A DNA stretch of 64,000 nt from Paenibacillus sp. FSL R5-0912 (lineage in GTDB: Bacteria > Bacillota > Bacilli > Paenibacillales > Paenibacillaceae), in contig NZ_CP009282.1 of NCBI RefSeq assembly GCF_000758605.1, forward strand, positions 5,580,001 through 5,644,000. Reading direction: 5' to 3'. The notes beneath the pieces were generated by a model that had not been told where the DNA came from, made no database searches, and worked only from the letters and a program-made list of their open reading frames with translations. The translations under genes and the position numbers were made by a program. Positions 25,136 to 33,875 of the stretch are shown in pieces; position 1 is the first letter of the stretch, and each line of letters starts with the position of its first letter.

Positions 25136-26722
25136 TTAATATACTTCCAATAAGACCCGGTTTTTCTCGGCAATAATAGATTTCAGCTTCCCCCAGTGTT
25201 CGTGGAACATGGCTTGATCCATTTGCTTGAGTGCGGGTGAGATCACCGGTACAAAGTCCATCTGATCCAGAATATGTGTCTGCAGGTCAACACCCGGTGC
25301 GATTTCAGTTAAGGTTACTTTTCCATCCAGCAGTTCAAATACTGCGCGCTCCGTAACATATACAACCGGTTGCTCTACTTTGGCCGCATAAGAACCGCTG
25401 AACGTGATCTGCTGCACCTTCTTAATGAACTTTTTCACTTTTCCCTCTTGAAGGATGTGCAATTTCCCGTCTTCAACCTTGATCTCGAGACCGCCGGCGG
25501 TAAATGTACCTGCGAATACCAGCTTTTTGGCTGCTTGAGAGATATTAATGAATCCGCCGCATCCGGCTACCCGGGTACCGAATTTGCTGACATTTACGTT
25601 CCCGGATTCATCCATTTGAGCGAGGCCAAGGACAGATAAATCGATACCGCCTCCATCATAGAAGTCGAACTGTGCGTCATGATCTACGATGGCCTCAGAG
25701 TTATAAGCATGACCGAAGTCCTTCAGACCTGCGGGAACACCCCCGATAGAACCGGCTTCCGTGGTTAGAATCAGCTGGTCACTTACTCCCTCCTCTTCTG
25801 CTATGTTGGCAACATTTACCGGAATTCCAACCCCAAGATTCAGGATCGCATTCGGCTGAAGCTCAATTGCTGTGCGGCGGGAGATGATTTTGCGTTCATC
25901 CAGCGGCAGTGATTCAATAGATTCGGTAGGTACCTTAACATGACCGGAGAATGCCGGATTATATTGGGTGTTCTCTGTCTGGTAATGATTCTCCGGCTTG
26001 GACACGACAATATAATCTACTAGAATCCCCGGAACTTTAACATCCTTAGGGTTAAGGGTGCCGCGCTTGGCAACCGTCTCTACCTGGGCGATCACGATAC
26101 CTCCCGAGTTTCGGACTGCCTGGGCGATGGGCAGGACCTCCATATGCAGGCCTTCTTTTTCCAGCGTCAGATTGCCATTCTCATCAGCCACGGTTCCGCG
26201 GATCAAGCCGACATGAATGGGAAAACACTTATAGAATAACCACTCTTCGCCATCAAGTTCGATAACCTTTACAATGTCTTCCTTCGTGGACGGGGACATT
26301 TTGCCGCCTTCGACCCGGGGATCAACGAACGTCTCCATGCCTACTTTGGTAATCACACCCGGACGCTTGGCTGCAATTTCCCGGTAGAGCTGAGTAATTA
26401 CACCTTGGGGCAAATTGTACGCTTCACATTTGTCTTCTTCGATCAGCTTCGCCATCCCGGGGGAAGCAATGGCAATTCCGCCAATCCAGCGTTTAATCAA
26501 TCCTTCATGGCCTAAATGGCTCATCCCTTTGTCGCGGCGGTTGCCGACTGCACTGGCGTGCATGACCGTCAGATTTCTCGGCAGCCCCGTTTGCATGAAG
26601 CGGTCTTCAATGGCTATCCCCATCTCTTCTGCCCAGCAGGATAATCCAAATCCGCTGGCTGCCACTGTATCTCCGTCTTTGATGAGTTCCGCTGCTTTGG
26701 CGGCTGAAATTACTTTGGTCAT
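25136..26722 (-). CDS. Acyl-CoA:carboxylate CoA-transferase, fused alpha and beta subunits
   Basis: A 528-residue family I CoA-transferase. The alpha-type half covers about 1-270 (GDTVAASGFG, SHLGHEGLIKRWIGG, YNLPQGVITQLYR) and the beta-type half about 280-520. The catalytic Glu322 lies in LTTEAGSIGG, where it forms the covalent CoA thioester, and GVGIPVNVAN precedes it. The single-chain layout matches propionate CoA-transferase and YdiF-type enzymes, which activate short-chain acids using an acyl-CoA donor. GGGAG lies 8 bases before the ATG at 26722; an earlier in-frame start lacks a site. First gene of the operon with the OFA transporter and FabK-like protein. Confidence 0.9.
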   Translation of the reverse strand: MTKVISAAKAAELIKDGDTVAASGFGLSCWAEEMGIAIEDRFMQTGLPRNLTVMHASAVGNRRDKGMSHLGHEGLIKRWIGGIAIASPGMAKLIEEDKCEAYNLPQGVITQLYREIAAKRPGVITKVGMETFVDPRVEGGKMSPSTKEDIVKVIELDGEEWLFYKCFPIHVGLIRGTVADENGNLTLEKEGLHMEVLPIAQAVRNSGGIVIAQVETVAKRGTLNPKDVKVPGILVDYIVVSKPENHYQTENTQYNPAFSGHVKVPTESIESLPLDERKIISRRTAIELQPNAILNLGVGIPVNVANIAEEEGVSDQLILTTEAGSIGGVPAGLKDFGHAYNSEAIVDHDAQFDFYDGGGIDLSVLGLAQMDESGNVNVSKFGTRVAGCGGFINISQAAKKLVFAGTFTAGGLEIKVEDGKLHILQEGKVKKFIKKVQQITFSGSYAAKVEQPVVYVTERAVFELLDGKVTLTEIAPGVDLQTHILDQMDFVPVISPALKQMDQAMFHEHWGKLKSIIAEKNRVLLEVY

Positions 26723-27364
26723 TTCATCTGCTCCCTTGTATGTGAATAATTTCACTTCGGTGATTAAAAAAATAAAACGGTTGCTTCATACGCCTTGAAT
26801 GTATTGTGAAATATTTCGCAATGTCATCGTATTACAGAAAAAAGGACCGGTCAACCGTCCCAAAACGGCTTTAATTAAAGGTTTTTTTCTGTTGTTTTTT
26901 TGCGACTGGCTCTGTTGAACACACCCTTTTCAAGCAGGTTTTTTCTTCAATGCCTGATATGCAGGCCTGACTAAACAGCTGAAATACACGGTTGAATTTC
27001 CCCCACCCGGTCTAGAGGTATGAGTCGCAAAATAACCACACTATTTCATCCCTCTTAGTCTGGCCGTTAGTGACAACAACGCGGAGGCGGCCTTTCCTAT
27101 CCGGCGGATAATACAAATTGATGCAGAACCGAAATTAAGTTATTCCGTATCTGTCCAAAAAAAATAAAATATTTTTCCGATATTGCGTAAATTGCATTTT
27201 TGCAACAGCAGATTGAAGCGGAAGTACTCAAAAAATAATTCAAATCCATATTTTGTAGACGTAACTTTCCTTTTCACTGGTGCACTAGACCTTAGTCAAA
27301 GAAAGGGCATTGCCATGCGCATGTCCTAAAAATGAACGGCCGCTGAGAATGCCCCTAGGCCTAC
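26723..27364. other. Intergenic region upstream of the CoA-transferase operon, no gene seen
   Basis: About 640 bases, AT-rich in places, with no convincing gene. It holds the palindrome CTTTAATTAAAG followed by a T-run near 26870-26888 and several T-tracts. I looked by eye for a sigma-54 type GG-N10-GC promoter reading towards 26722 and found none convincing. Confidence 0.5.
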
Positions 27365-27559
27365 ATGATTCATAAGAACCCGCAGGAGAGCTTGGCTGAT
27401 TACCTGTCGACCAAAGTGTTCCATGCAGAAGAAGGGCAGGTGGTAGCTCCGGGCAGCGTTGAGGTGGATGGCTTCGCCTTGTTTATGGAGCGTTACACGG
27501 AAGGACTGGCCATTGAGCGGGCAGCAGTAGATCATTTTGTGGAGAATTGGAAGAAGTGA
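27365..27559 (+). pseudogene. Short remnant, possibly the C-terminal end of a FGGY-type sugar kinase
   Basis: A 64-codon frame with an in-frame TAG just upstream (27356-27358) and no ribosome binding site. The encoded LADYLSTKVFHAEEGQ and FMERYTEGLAIERAAVDHF stretches look like the tail of a carbohydrate kinase of the FGGY type, but the match is from memory and short. Nothing of the catalytic core remains upstream. A strong terminator follows directly, as expected for the end of a once-intact gene. Confidence 0.45.
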
Positions 27560-27571
27560 AAAATGCAAAAG

Positions 27572-27611
27572 AGCAGCCATCTTCCCGTCAATGGGCAATG
27601 GCTGCTTTTTA
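27572..27611. terminator. Bidirectional terminator
   Basis: AGCAGCCAT and ATGGCTGCT form a 9-bp perfect stem, with T-runs on both sides (TTTTT on the plus strand, CTTTTGCATTTTT on the minus strand). It serves the remnant at 27365 and the ABC-NIF3 operon ending at 27642. Confidence 0.88.
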
Positions 27612-27641
27612 TTTGGGGCATATGAAGCTGTTCCCCTTACC

Positions 27642-28448
27642 TCACAAATACACAAACGGCTCCTTCGCATCCACGAACGTGACCGGAAGCCCGTCTACCA
27701 GCGGCGTCAGCCACTCCGCCATATACTTCATGCCCCACTCCTCGGACCGCTCATGGCCGATTACGATCATCGCTTTGTTCATGCCCAGCATGGCGGCATC
27801 ATTCACATAAGCGCATAAGGTCCACTCCGTAATATCGCCGCAGATCATCACATCCAGGTTCTTCTCCTGCATCAGCTCCATCGGCATTTGCTCCCTGCCT
27901 AGCCCGAGGCTGCCGCCTCCCACCAGGATGCCGATACGGGCACAGGCTGCTTCCGGGTTACCGACAATCTGAATGACCTTCATGCCCAGCCGCTGCTTCA
28001 GGAAGCCGGCCAGCGCCCCGACGGTGGTCCCTTCAATCTGATACCCCCAGGCATCCTTATCGTCCAGCTTCTTGTCCTCCCAATCCAGCTCCTTGAGCAG
28101 ACCGTCATAAATCCGGTCCGTATCGGCCAGGTGCATGTGGTCATGGAACCGCCAGATCGTCATTCCGTGTTCATCAATCAGCTTCTTCTTGGCCAGATAT
28201 ACCGGGTCCTGCTGAAGCCAGTCCAGCGAATCCATTCCGGTAAAATAGGTGGGCTCATGGGTAATAATCAGGTTCGCTCCGATTGCAATGGCTTCCTTGA
28301 TCACATCCACAGTCGCCATGAACGTTGTGACAATCCCTGTGACCTCCATGTCTTCCTTGCCGCTGGCAAGCACATCACAGGTCTGTTCCAGCTTGCGTCC
28401 TCCGCAGCAATCGAGTAGAATCCGGTCAATAACCTCCTGGACATTCAT
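27642..28448 (-). CDS. NIF3/DUF34-family dinuclear-metal protein
   Basis: A 268-residue protein of the NIF3-like (DUF34) family. The metal-ligand signatures are visible: THEPTYF, FHDHMH and a C-terminal HERSEEWGMKYMAEWL. Members form hexameric toroids that bind two metal ions; hydrolase or metal-insertase roles have been proposed but not settled. GGAG lies 8 bases before the ATG. It is the last gene of an operon with an LplABC-type sugar transporter (gap 27 bases to the permease), an unusual partner for this usually stand-alone housekeeping family. It may act on the imported substrate, for example as a phosphoesterase or amidohydrolase (inference). Confidence 0.87.
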   Translation of the reverse strand: MNVQEVIDRILLDCCGGRKLEQTCDVLASGKEDMEVTGIVTTFMATVDVIKEAIAIGANLIITHEPTYFTGMDSLDWLQQDPVYLAKKKLIDEHGMTIWRFHDHMHLADTDRIYDGLLKELDWEDKKLDDKDAWGYQIEGTTVGALAGFLKQRLGMKVIQIVGNPEAACARIGILVGGGSLGLGREQMPMELMQEKNLDVMICGDITEWTLCAYVNDAAMLGMNKAMIVIGHERSEEWGMKYMAEWLTPLVDGLPVTFVDAKEPFVYL

Positions 28449-28475
28449 CGCTCATTCTCCTTTTCATTTCAGTTG

Positions 28476-29369
28476 TCAGCCTTTGACAGCACCAATAATC
28501 ACGCCGCGGGTCAGGTATTTCTGCATGAACGGCAGGACGAACAGCACGGGCACAATGCCCAGCACCGCCATTGCCATCCGCACGGCTGTGCTTGGAAGCG
28601 ATACGGACTCCGCACCCAACACGTTGCCGGCCTGACCGGAATTGAGGAATTGAATGTTGCTCATGAGTTGCATCAGCAGATTCTGAATGCCGTATAATTG
28701 CGGCTTCGATACAAAATATAACGCATTGATCCAGTCATTCCAATAGGCCAGGCCCATGAACATCCCCACGGTAGCCATCACCGGCATGGACAGGGGAAGC
28801 ATAATGCGGAAGAAGGTCCGCAGTTCTGAAGCCCCGTCGATCTGGGCAGCTTCGATAATCTCCAGCGGAACATTATTCTTGAAATAGTTACGGACCAACA
28901 GCACGTTGAAACCGTTCGCCAGCAGATTGGGCAGAATCAGCGCCCACATGGTATTTTTGATATGGAAATATTGGGTCCACATGATATACGAAGGCACGAT
29001 TCCCCCGCTGAACAGCATAGTGAAGAAGACGACAAACGCCAGCACATTATGATATTTGAAATCGGACCGCGACATCGGATAAGCAAGCATACTTGTTATA
29101 AGCAGTCCAATGGCAGTTCCCAGGATCGTAACCAGAAAGGAAACGCCATAGGCTCTGATGAAGATGTACGCCGAGGACTTAATATACCGGTACGCTTCAA
29201 GACTGGTATGCTCAGGGAAGAAGCTGTACCCGTTGCGGATCAGGGTCGTCTCATCGGTGAACGAGGCAATGACAATCAGAAGGAAAGGTAAAAAAGCAAA
29301 AACCGTCAGCAGGAACATCACGACCGCAGAAAACACAGTAAACGTCCGTTCTCCTCTTGTTTGGATCAT
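28476..29369 (-). CDS. Carbohydrate ABC transporter permease, LplC/YtcP type
   Basis: A 297-residue membrane protein with six hydrophobic segments. The EAA loop, which docks the ATPase, is visible as EIIEAAQIDGASELRTFFRIMLPLSMP, and the C-terminus ends in the family-typical RGVIIGAVKG. A GGAGG site precedes the ATG. It lies 12 bases behind the LplB-type permease. No ATPase gene is in the window; in this family a shared MsmX-type ATPase encoded elsewhere normally powers several such importers. Confidence 0.92.
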   Translation of the reverse strand: MIQTRGERTFTVFSAVVMFLLTVFAFLPFLLIVIASFTDETTLIRNGYSFFPEHTSLEAYRYIKSSAYIFIRAYGVSFLVTILGTAIGLLITSMLAYPMSRSDFKYHNVLAFVVFFTMLFSGGIVPSYIMWTQYFHIKNTMWALILPNLLANGFNVLLVRNYFKNNVPLEIIEAAQIDGASELRTFFRIMLPLSMPVMATVGMFMGLAYWNDWINALYFVSKPQLYGIQNLLMQLMSNIQFLNSGQAGNVLGAESVSLPSTAVRMAMAVLGIVPVLFVLPFMQKYLTRGVIIGAVKG

Positions 29370-29381
29370 CTGTATTTCCTC

Positions 29382-30305
29382 CTAGAACAATGCATTTTCT
29401 GGATTAACCTTCTTGACGATGGCATTGACCGTAAGCACCAGGGCAAAGCCGACCAGCGACTGATACAGACCGGCTGCCGCCGACATTCCAATATCATTCA
29501 GCTGCATCAAGGCGCGGTAGACATACGTATCAATCGTCTGGGTTGTGCTGTACAGCGCACCGGAGTTCATAGGCACCTGATAGAACAGGCCGAAGTCGGA
29601 GTTGAAAATCCGTCCCATAGACATCAGCACCAGCACGATAATGGTCGGCTTCAGCAGCGGCAAGGTAATCATGCGGATCTGCTTCAGCTTCCCGGCCCCG
29701 TCAATTTTGGCAGACTCGTAGATGCTCTTGTCGATGCCTGCGATAGATGCGAAATAGATAATGGAACCGTAGCCTGCCGTCTTCCAGATCTGAATAAGCA
29801 CCAGCAGATAAGGCCAATATTTCGCCTCCGAATACCAGTTAATCTCCGGAATCCCCAGCGGCCGGAGAATCGAATGATTCACGAATCCGCTGTCGGCGTT
29901 CAGAAAGGCGAAGACGAGTAACGAAAGGACGACCATCGAGATCAGATTCGGAAGAATCAGTCCGGTCATGAACAGCTTCGAATAGAGCTTGTTCAGCAGC
30001 TCCGACATCAGAATGGCGATGAGAATTGAAACTATGGTTCCAAGCGCGATAAAGGCCAGATTATACAAGAGTGTATTCCGGGTCATAATCCAGGCATCGC
30101 TGGTCTGGAACAGAAAGGTGAAATTCTTGAAGCCGATCCAGTCACTGCCGAAGATGCCCTTCGCATAGTTGACATCCTTGAACGCGATGAATACCCCGAA
30201 CATGGGGAAGTAGCTGTTGATTAGAAAGTACAGCAGGCCCGGGCCCGCCAGAATTAATAAAGGAAGTGTTTTTTTGAGTGGTTTGGATTTAGGTTTGGCT
30301 ATCAT
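29382..30305 (-). CDS. Carbohydrate ABC transporter permease, LplB type
   Basis: A 307-residue permease with six predicted membrane helices. The N-terminal LAGPGLLYFLINSYFPMFGVFIAFKDV is the LplB signature, and the EAA loop reads YESAKIDGAGKLKQIRMITLPLLKP. GGAGG lies 10 bases before the ATG. It pairs with the LplC-type permease downstream and the binding protein upstream to import an oligosaccharide, probably sensed by the two-component pair at 32278-35588. Confidence 0.92.
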   Translation of the reverse strand: MIAKPKSKPLKKTLPLLILAGPGLLYFLINSYFPMFGVFIAFKDVNYAKGIFGSDWIGFKNFTFLFQTSDAWIMTRNTLLYNLAFIALGTIVSILIAILMSELLNKLYSKLFMTGLILPNLISMVVLSLLVFAFLNADSGFVNHSILRPLGIPEINWYSEAKYWPYLLVLIQIWKTAGYGSIIYFASIAGIDKSIYESAKIDGAGKLKQIRMITLPLLKPTIIVLVLMSMGRIFNSDFGLFYQVPMNSGALYSTTQTIDTYVYRALMQLNDIGMSAAAGLYQSLVGFALVLTVNAIVKKVNPENALF

Positions 30306-30375
30306 GCCGGATTCACCTCCATTGCCGAGGGCTGAGCCTCCGTTAGCGGCTCAACCTTCAGCAGGCTTAATTAAA

Positions 30376-31920
30376 TTACTGTTTTTGCGCGGCAAGCCAT
30401 TGATCCAGTTGTTGCTGCTTGCTGTCTATAATGTCCTGTGCACCCGCATCCTTCAGCGCACTGTTGAATTTCGCAATAATGCTCTCAGGGTCTACCGATC
30501 CGCTGACAAGCGCCGGCAGGAATTGATTCACTACGTTGTTCACAGCACTCATCTGCGTCTTCACTTGGCCTTGGTCAAAGATAAATCCGAAATACGGGGA
30601 TCTGGTGGTATCCTTGTTCTCCTGGAGCTTCAGTTCCACATCCGACCAGTTGATTCCCTCCATCTGATACTGGAGGGACTCGGAGCCTACGATCCCGGAG
30701 CTAAGCATAGCTGTGTAAGGGACTGTATTGGCGTCCATGCCCTCAGGGAATTTCACATGATGCTCATCCACCTTGAGGTAATCCTCCCCTTCGATTCCGA
30801 AGAGAATGGTGTTGATCAGCTCTTTGTCGGTGTACAGCAGGTTCAGGAACTTGACGGCAGCTTCCGTCTCCTTGGAGGTACTGGAGACCATCCAGGTTAC
30901 GGAGTTCACGGCACTTGTATCGAAGTAGAACGGGGCGATCCGCTTGGTCTCAATGTTTTTCCCGACTTGCGCACTCAGCTGCTTGCCAACCTCCATACCG
31001 CTGTACCCTCCCAGGAAGGAGAATCCGCGCCCGGAGGAGACCATCTCCATCGCTGTAATCGTCGTAGTCGCAGTATCCTTCTGCAAGTATCCCGCATTGA
31101 ACCACTCCCGCATCATCTGTATCCCATTCTTGAATACATCGGATTCGTAGAAGTTTACGACCTTGCCGTTGTCGCCGATGACCACACCGACTCCGGTGGT
31201 ATCGGTCAGGTAATCCACCTTGCTGGCACCCTTCATCCAATTCACAAGTCCCGTATCTGTCGGGTTCACATTAATCGGGCCAAACGGAACCACATCGGGC
31301 AGCTTCTTCTTCACGGCAGCGAAGACAGCGGGCAGATCCTCCACCGATTGGATCGTGTCAGCCGAGACTCCTGCGTCTTTCAGCATATCTGCGTTGTAGA
31401 TGATATTCGTAGGTAAAGCCATCCCTTTATTTACTGGAATTCCATAGATATGCCCATCCATTGTAGTGCTCTTTAGGATATCCGGACCGAAATCCTTGTC
31501 CAGAATGGCGGATAGCTCCTTACCATGTTCGGGAAGCAGCTCTTCGAGCGGAGCTACCTGACTCTTGGACACATAGTTGGAGAATTGTCCTAGCGTGGTG
31601 AAGATATCCATTTTCTCTCCGCTCTGGAGCGCCAGATTGACCTTCTGGGCATAATCCGCCGGACCGAAGAGCCGGAAATCTACTTTGACACCGATCTTCT
31701 CGGTTGTAATGGCATTGATCGCATTCGTCACCTTGCTCAGATCATCAGGAATCCGGTTGAAGGACGGCAAGGCAAACACAATCTCAGCAGCCTTGGCCTT
31801 AGCTTCTGTATTCCCGGAACCCTCGGACGTTGTATTGGAATTGCCGCCGCAGGCGGAGAGCAGGGAACCGCAGATTACCATAGACAACAGCAGTGAACCT
31901 AACCCCTTTTTATTATTCAT
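30376..31920 (-). CDS. Sugar-binding lipoprotein of the LplABC-type transporter
   Basis: A 514-residue extracellular solute-binding protein. The lipoprotein signal ends in the lipobox LSAC near residue 24, followed by a Gly/Asn/Ser-rich linker. The body has the type II binding-protein pattern of the LplA/family 1 group (ITTEKIGVKVDFRLF, VNKGMALPTNIIYNADMLKDAG, TDKELINTILFGIEGEDY). Two ATG codons lie near each other; GGAGG is 7 bases before the second (31920) and almost touches the first, so 31920 is chosen. It is the first gene of the binding protein-LplB-LplC-NIF3 operon. The ligand is unknown; related proteins bind pectin- or hemicellulose-derived oligosaccharides. Confidence 0.9.
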   Translation of the reverse strand: MNNKKGLGSLLLSMVICGSLLSACGGNSNTTSEGSGNTEAKAKAAEIVFALPSFNRIPDDLSKVTNAINAITTEKIGVKVDFRLFGPADYAQKVNLALQSGEKMDIFTTLGQFSNYVSKSQVAPLEELLPEHGKELSAILDKDFGPDILKSTTMDGHIYGIPVNKGMALPTNIIYNADMLKDAGVSADTIQSVEDLPAVFAAVKKKLPDVVPFGPINVNPTDTGLVNWMKGASKVDYLTDTTGVGVVIGDNGKVVNFYESDVFKNGIQMMREWFNAGYLQKDTATTTITAMEMVSSGRGFSFLGGYSGMEVGKQLSAQVGKNIETKRIAPFYFDTSAVNSVTWMVSSTSKETEAAVKFLNLLYTDKELINTILFGIEGEDYLKVDEHHVKFPEGMDANTVPYTAMLSSGIVGSESLQYQMEGINWSDVELKLQENKDTTRSPYFGFIFDQGQVKTQMSAVNNVVNQFLPALVSGSVDPESIIAKFNSALKDAGAQDIIDSKQQQLDQWLAAQKQ

Positions 31921-32277
31921 GATCATGCCTCCTGTTCTATATTTACATTCTCATTGTACTGGTCCTGGAGGGGGGCAGGCTTTCAAAAAGACGGGCTGTT
32001 TTTATAAAAAAACGTACTGGAGCGTGATTCTCTGGCGGGCGGCGTGACCGCCCTGCTTCGGCCAAGCAAACAAGTGGAAAAAGGCAGCTTCGTTTCTCCA
32101 TTTCTACGAATGATGCCCAAGCAAGTGGACAAACAGCATCTATTATTTGAAATTTTTCAACTTTACAGGAAATGCCGCGAATTAAGTGTTGTTTATTCAG
32201 CAACAACTGTATACAATCCAACTAAAATCTCTATAGCAAGAAGCTCCGCTTCTCACGGGGAGATACGGAGCTTCCTG
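31921..32277. other. Intergenic promoter region between the response regulator and the binding-protein gene
   Basis: About 357 bases. It holds the terminator of the regulator operon at its right end and AT-rich sequence expected to carry the AraC-type-controlled promoter of the transporter. No clear direct repeat for the regulator could be named by eye. Confidence 0.5.
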
Positions 32278-32282
32278 CTATA
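32231..32282 (-). terminator. Hairpin overlapping the response-regulator stop codon
   Basis: CTATAGCAAGAAGCTCCG and CGGAGCTTCCTGCTATAG pair over 18 bp with one mismatch. The stop codon lies inside the arm. The T-run on the minus strand is short (ATTTTA), but the stem is strong. Confidence 0.75.
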
Positions 32283-33873
32283 GAACAGCCTTGTGCTTGG
32301 CACGATAAGCTGCCGGTGTTTCGCCGGTCCATTTTTTGAATACTGTCGAGAAATAGGAAATCGTATCAAACCCGGTATCCATGGCGATCTCCCCTATGCT
32401 GGCCGCACTCTCCAGGAGCATCTGCTTCGCCGCCCGGATGCGGCAATCGTTCAAATATTCCTTGACCGTCTGCCCGGTCCCGTTCTTGAAGACCTTCGCC
32501 AAATAGTCCGCTGTCAGATAGACGCTTGCGGCAACATCCTCACGGCTGAGGTCTTGAGTATAATGGTCCTGGATGAACCGTTTGGCCCGCTCGACTACGC
32601 CTTCCGACTGCAGCACTTCCCTGATGGAATCCACCGTCTTCTCCGTAAGCACCTGCGCCCACTTCATGAAGTCGAACACACTGCTCTCGGCATCCTGGGC
32701 CAATTGCTGGCTGAGTTCATCGGCAAACAACCGGTGTGCCTGAATATGATGCCGGGAGAGCAGCGAATAGACCACCTGAAGCAGATCTTCCCGGATGGCA
32801 TGGAGGGTTGCCGAATCCAGCTTGTTCCGGCTGGTCAGCAGCTCCAGCTCCTTCTTCAGCCGGTTCACAATCTGCGCCTTCTCCTTCTGGACGAACAGCA
32901 GGGTGAACAACTCGGTATCCAGGGTATAGCGCTCGGTTAGATCAACATAGAAGGGTTCGTTCGGCAGATGGACCCTTCCCCTGAAAATAAGATTCGACTC
33001 ATCCGCCTGCTCCAGCTCCGCCTTGAGCTGCGAGAGACCGGAGATGGCCGATGGCTCACTGAAATAACAGGTGGCGGTACACTTCAGATAATGTCTGCTG
33101 AGCCGAATGATCTCTCCGGCACTCGCCTCCAGCCACTTCTTATCCACCTGGCTCTCGGCAAGAACTGCATTATAGAACACCTTATCGACCTGGTAGGCGA
33201 TGATCCGCCCGCCGCTCACCTGGCTGCTGAGAATTTCAGAGACGAGGTTCGAGAGCGCGTAATGGAAGATACTTTCGTCCCACTCCCGTTCAATCTGGGA
33301 GCGGGGAACACTAATCAGCAGCAGCCTATAATCCGCCAGTACGGAGACAGGCAGCTCCCGCTTCTGCACTTCACTCTGAATAAGCCGGATTCGGGGAGAT
33401 ATCGTCGCTGTCAGGACCTCACTCCAGAAGCTCCGTTCCATCAGATCCTGATTCTTGAGCCATGCCTGACCCATTTTGCTGTATTCACCCATCATGATTT
33501 TGTTCTTCAGCGTATCCATGGACTTGCGCAGGGCCGCCTCCAGCTCCTGCTTGTCCAGCGGCTTAACCAGATAAGAGTCGGCATCATACGAGATGGCCTT
33601 AGAGGCGAAGCTGAAGCTCTCATGACAGGTCAGGAAGATGAACCCGCCTTCATATTGGCGGTCTCTCGCCCACTGGATCATATCAATCCCTGAGCCGCGC
33701 GGCATTTCGATATCGCAAATGATCAGATCCGGCTCGGCTTGCCCGAATAACTGCTTCGCATCCTGTATATTATGGGCGGCCTGCACTTCCGTAATCCCGA
33801 ATTCATCCCAATTGACAATCCTGCGCAGGGCTTCTACGGTTGGAATATCATCATCAATCAACATACAACGCAT
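32278..33873 (-). CDS. YesN-type response regulator with AraC DNA-binding domain
   Basis: A 531-residue regulator. The receiver domain covers residues 1-120, with Asp54 (IICDIEMP) as the predicted phospho-acceptor and SYLVKP as the conserved Lys motif. A long middle region (about 130-420) of the YesN type links to a C-terminal AraC domain with two helix-turn-helix units (LSREDVAASVYLTADYLAKVFKNGTG and SIGEIAMDTGFDTISYFSTVFKKWTGETPAAYR). It begins 2 bases after the kinase stop codon, with a GAGGGGGG site. It most likely activates the transporter operon directly downstream. Confidence 0.93.
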   Translation of the reverse strand: MRCMLIDDDIPTVEALRRIVNWDEFGITEVQAAHNIQDAKQLFGQAEPDLIICDIEMPRGSGIDMIQWARDRQYEGGFIFLTCHESFSFASKAISYDADSYLVKPLDKQELEAALRKSMDTLKNKIMMGEYSKMGQAWLKNQDLMERSFWSEVLTATISPRIRLIQSEVQKRELPVSVLADYRLLLISVPRSQIEREWDESIFHYALSNLVSEILSSQVSGGRIIAYQVDKVFYNAVLAESQVDKKWLEASAGEIIRLSRHYLKCTATCYFSEPSAISGLSQLKAELEQADESNLIFRGRVHLPNEPFYVDLTERYTLDTELFTLLFVQKEKAQIVNRLKKELELLTSRNKLDSATLHAIREDLLQVVYSLLSRHHIQAHRLFADELSQQLAQDAESSVFDFMKWAQVLTEKTVDSIREVLQSEGVVERAKRFIQDHYTQDLSREDVAASVYLTADYLAKVFKNGTGQTVKEYLNDCRIRAAKQMLLESAASIGEIAMDTGFDTISYFSTVFKKWTGETPAAYRAKHKAVL

Positions 33874-33875
33874 AT

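Noticed and set aside
26723-27000. Sigma-54 promoter before the CoA-transferase gene
   Set aside because: No GG-N10-GC pattern with the conserved flanks was found on the minus strand by eye.
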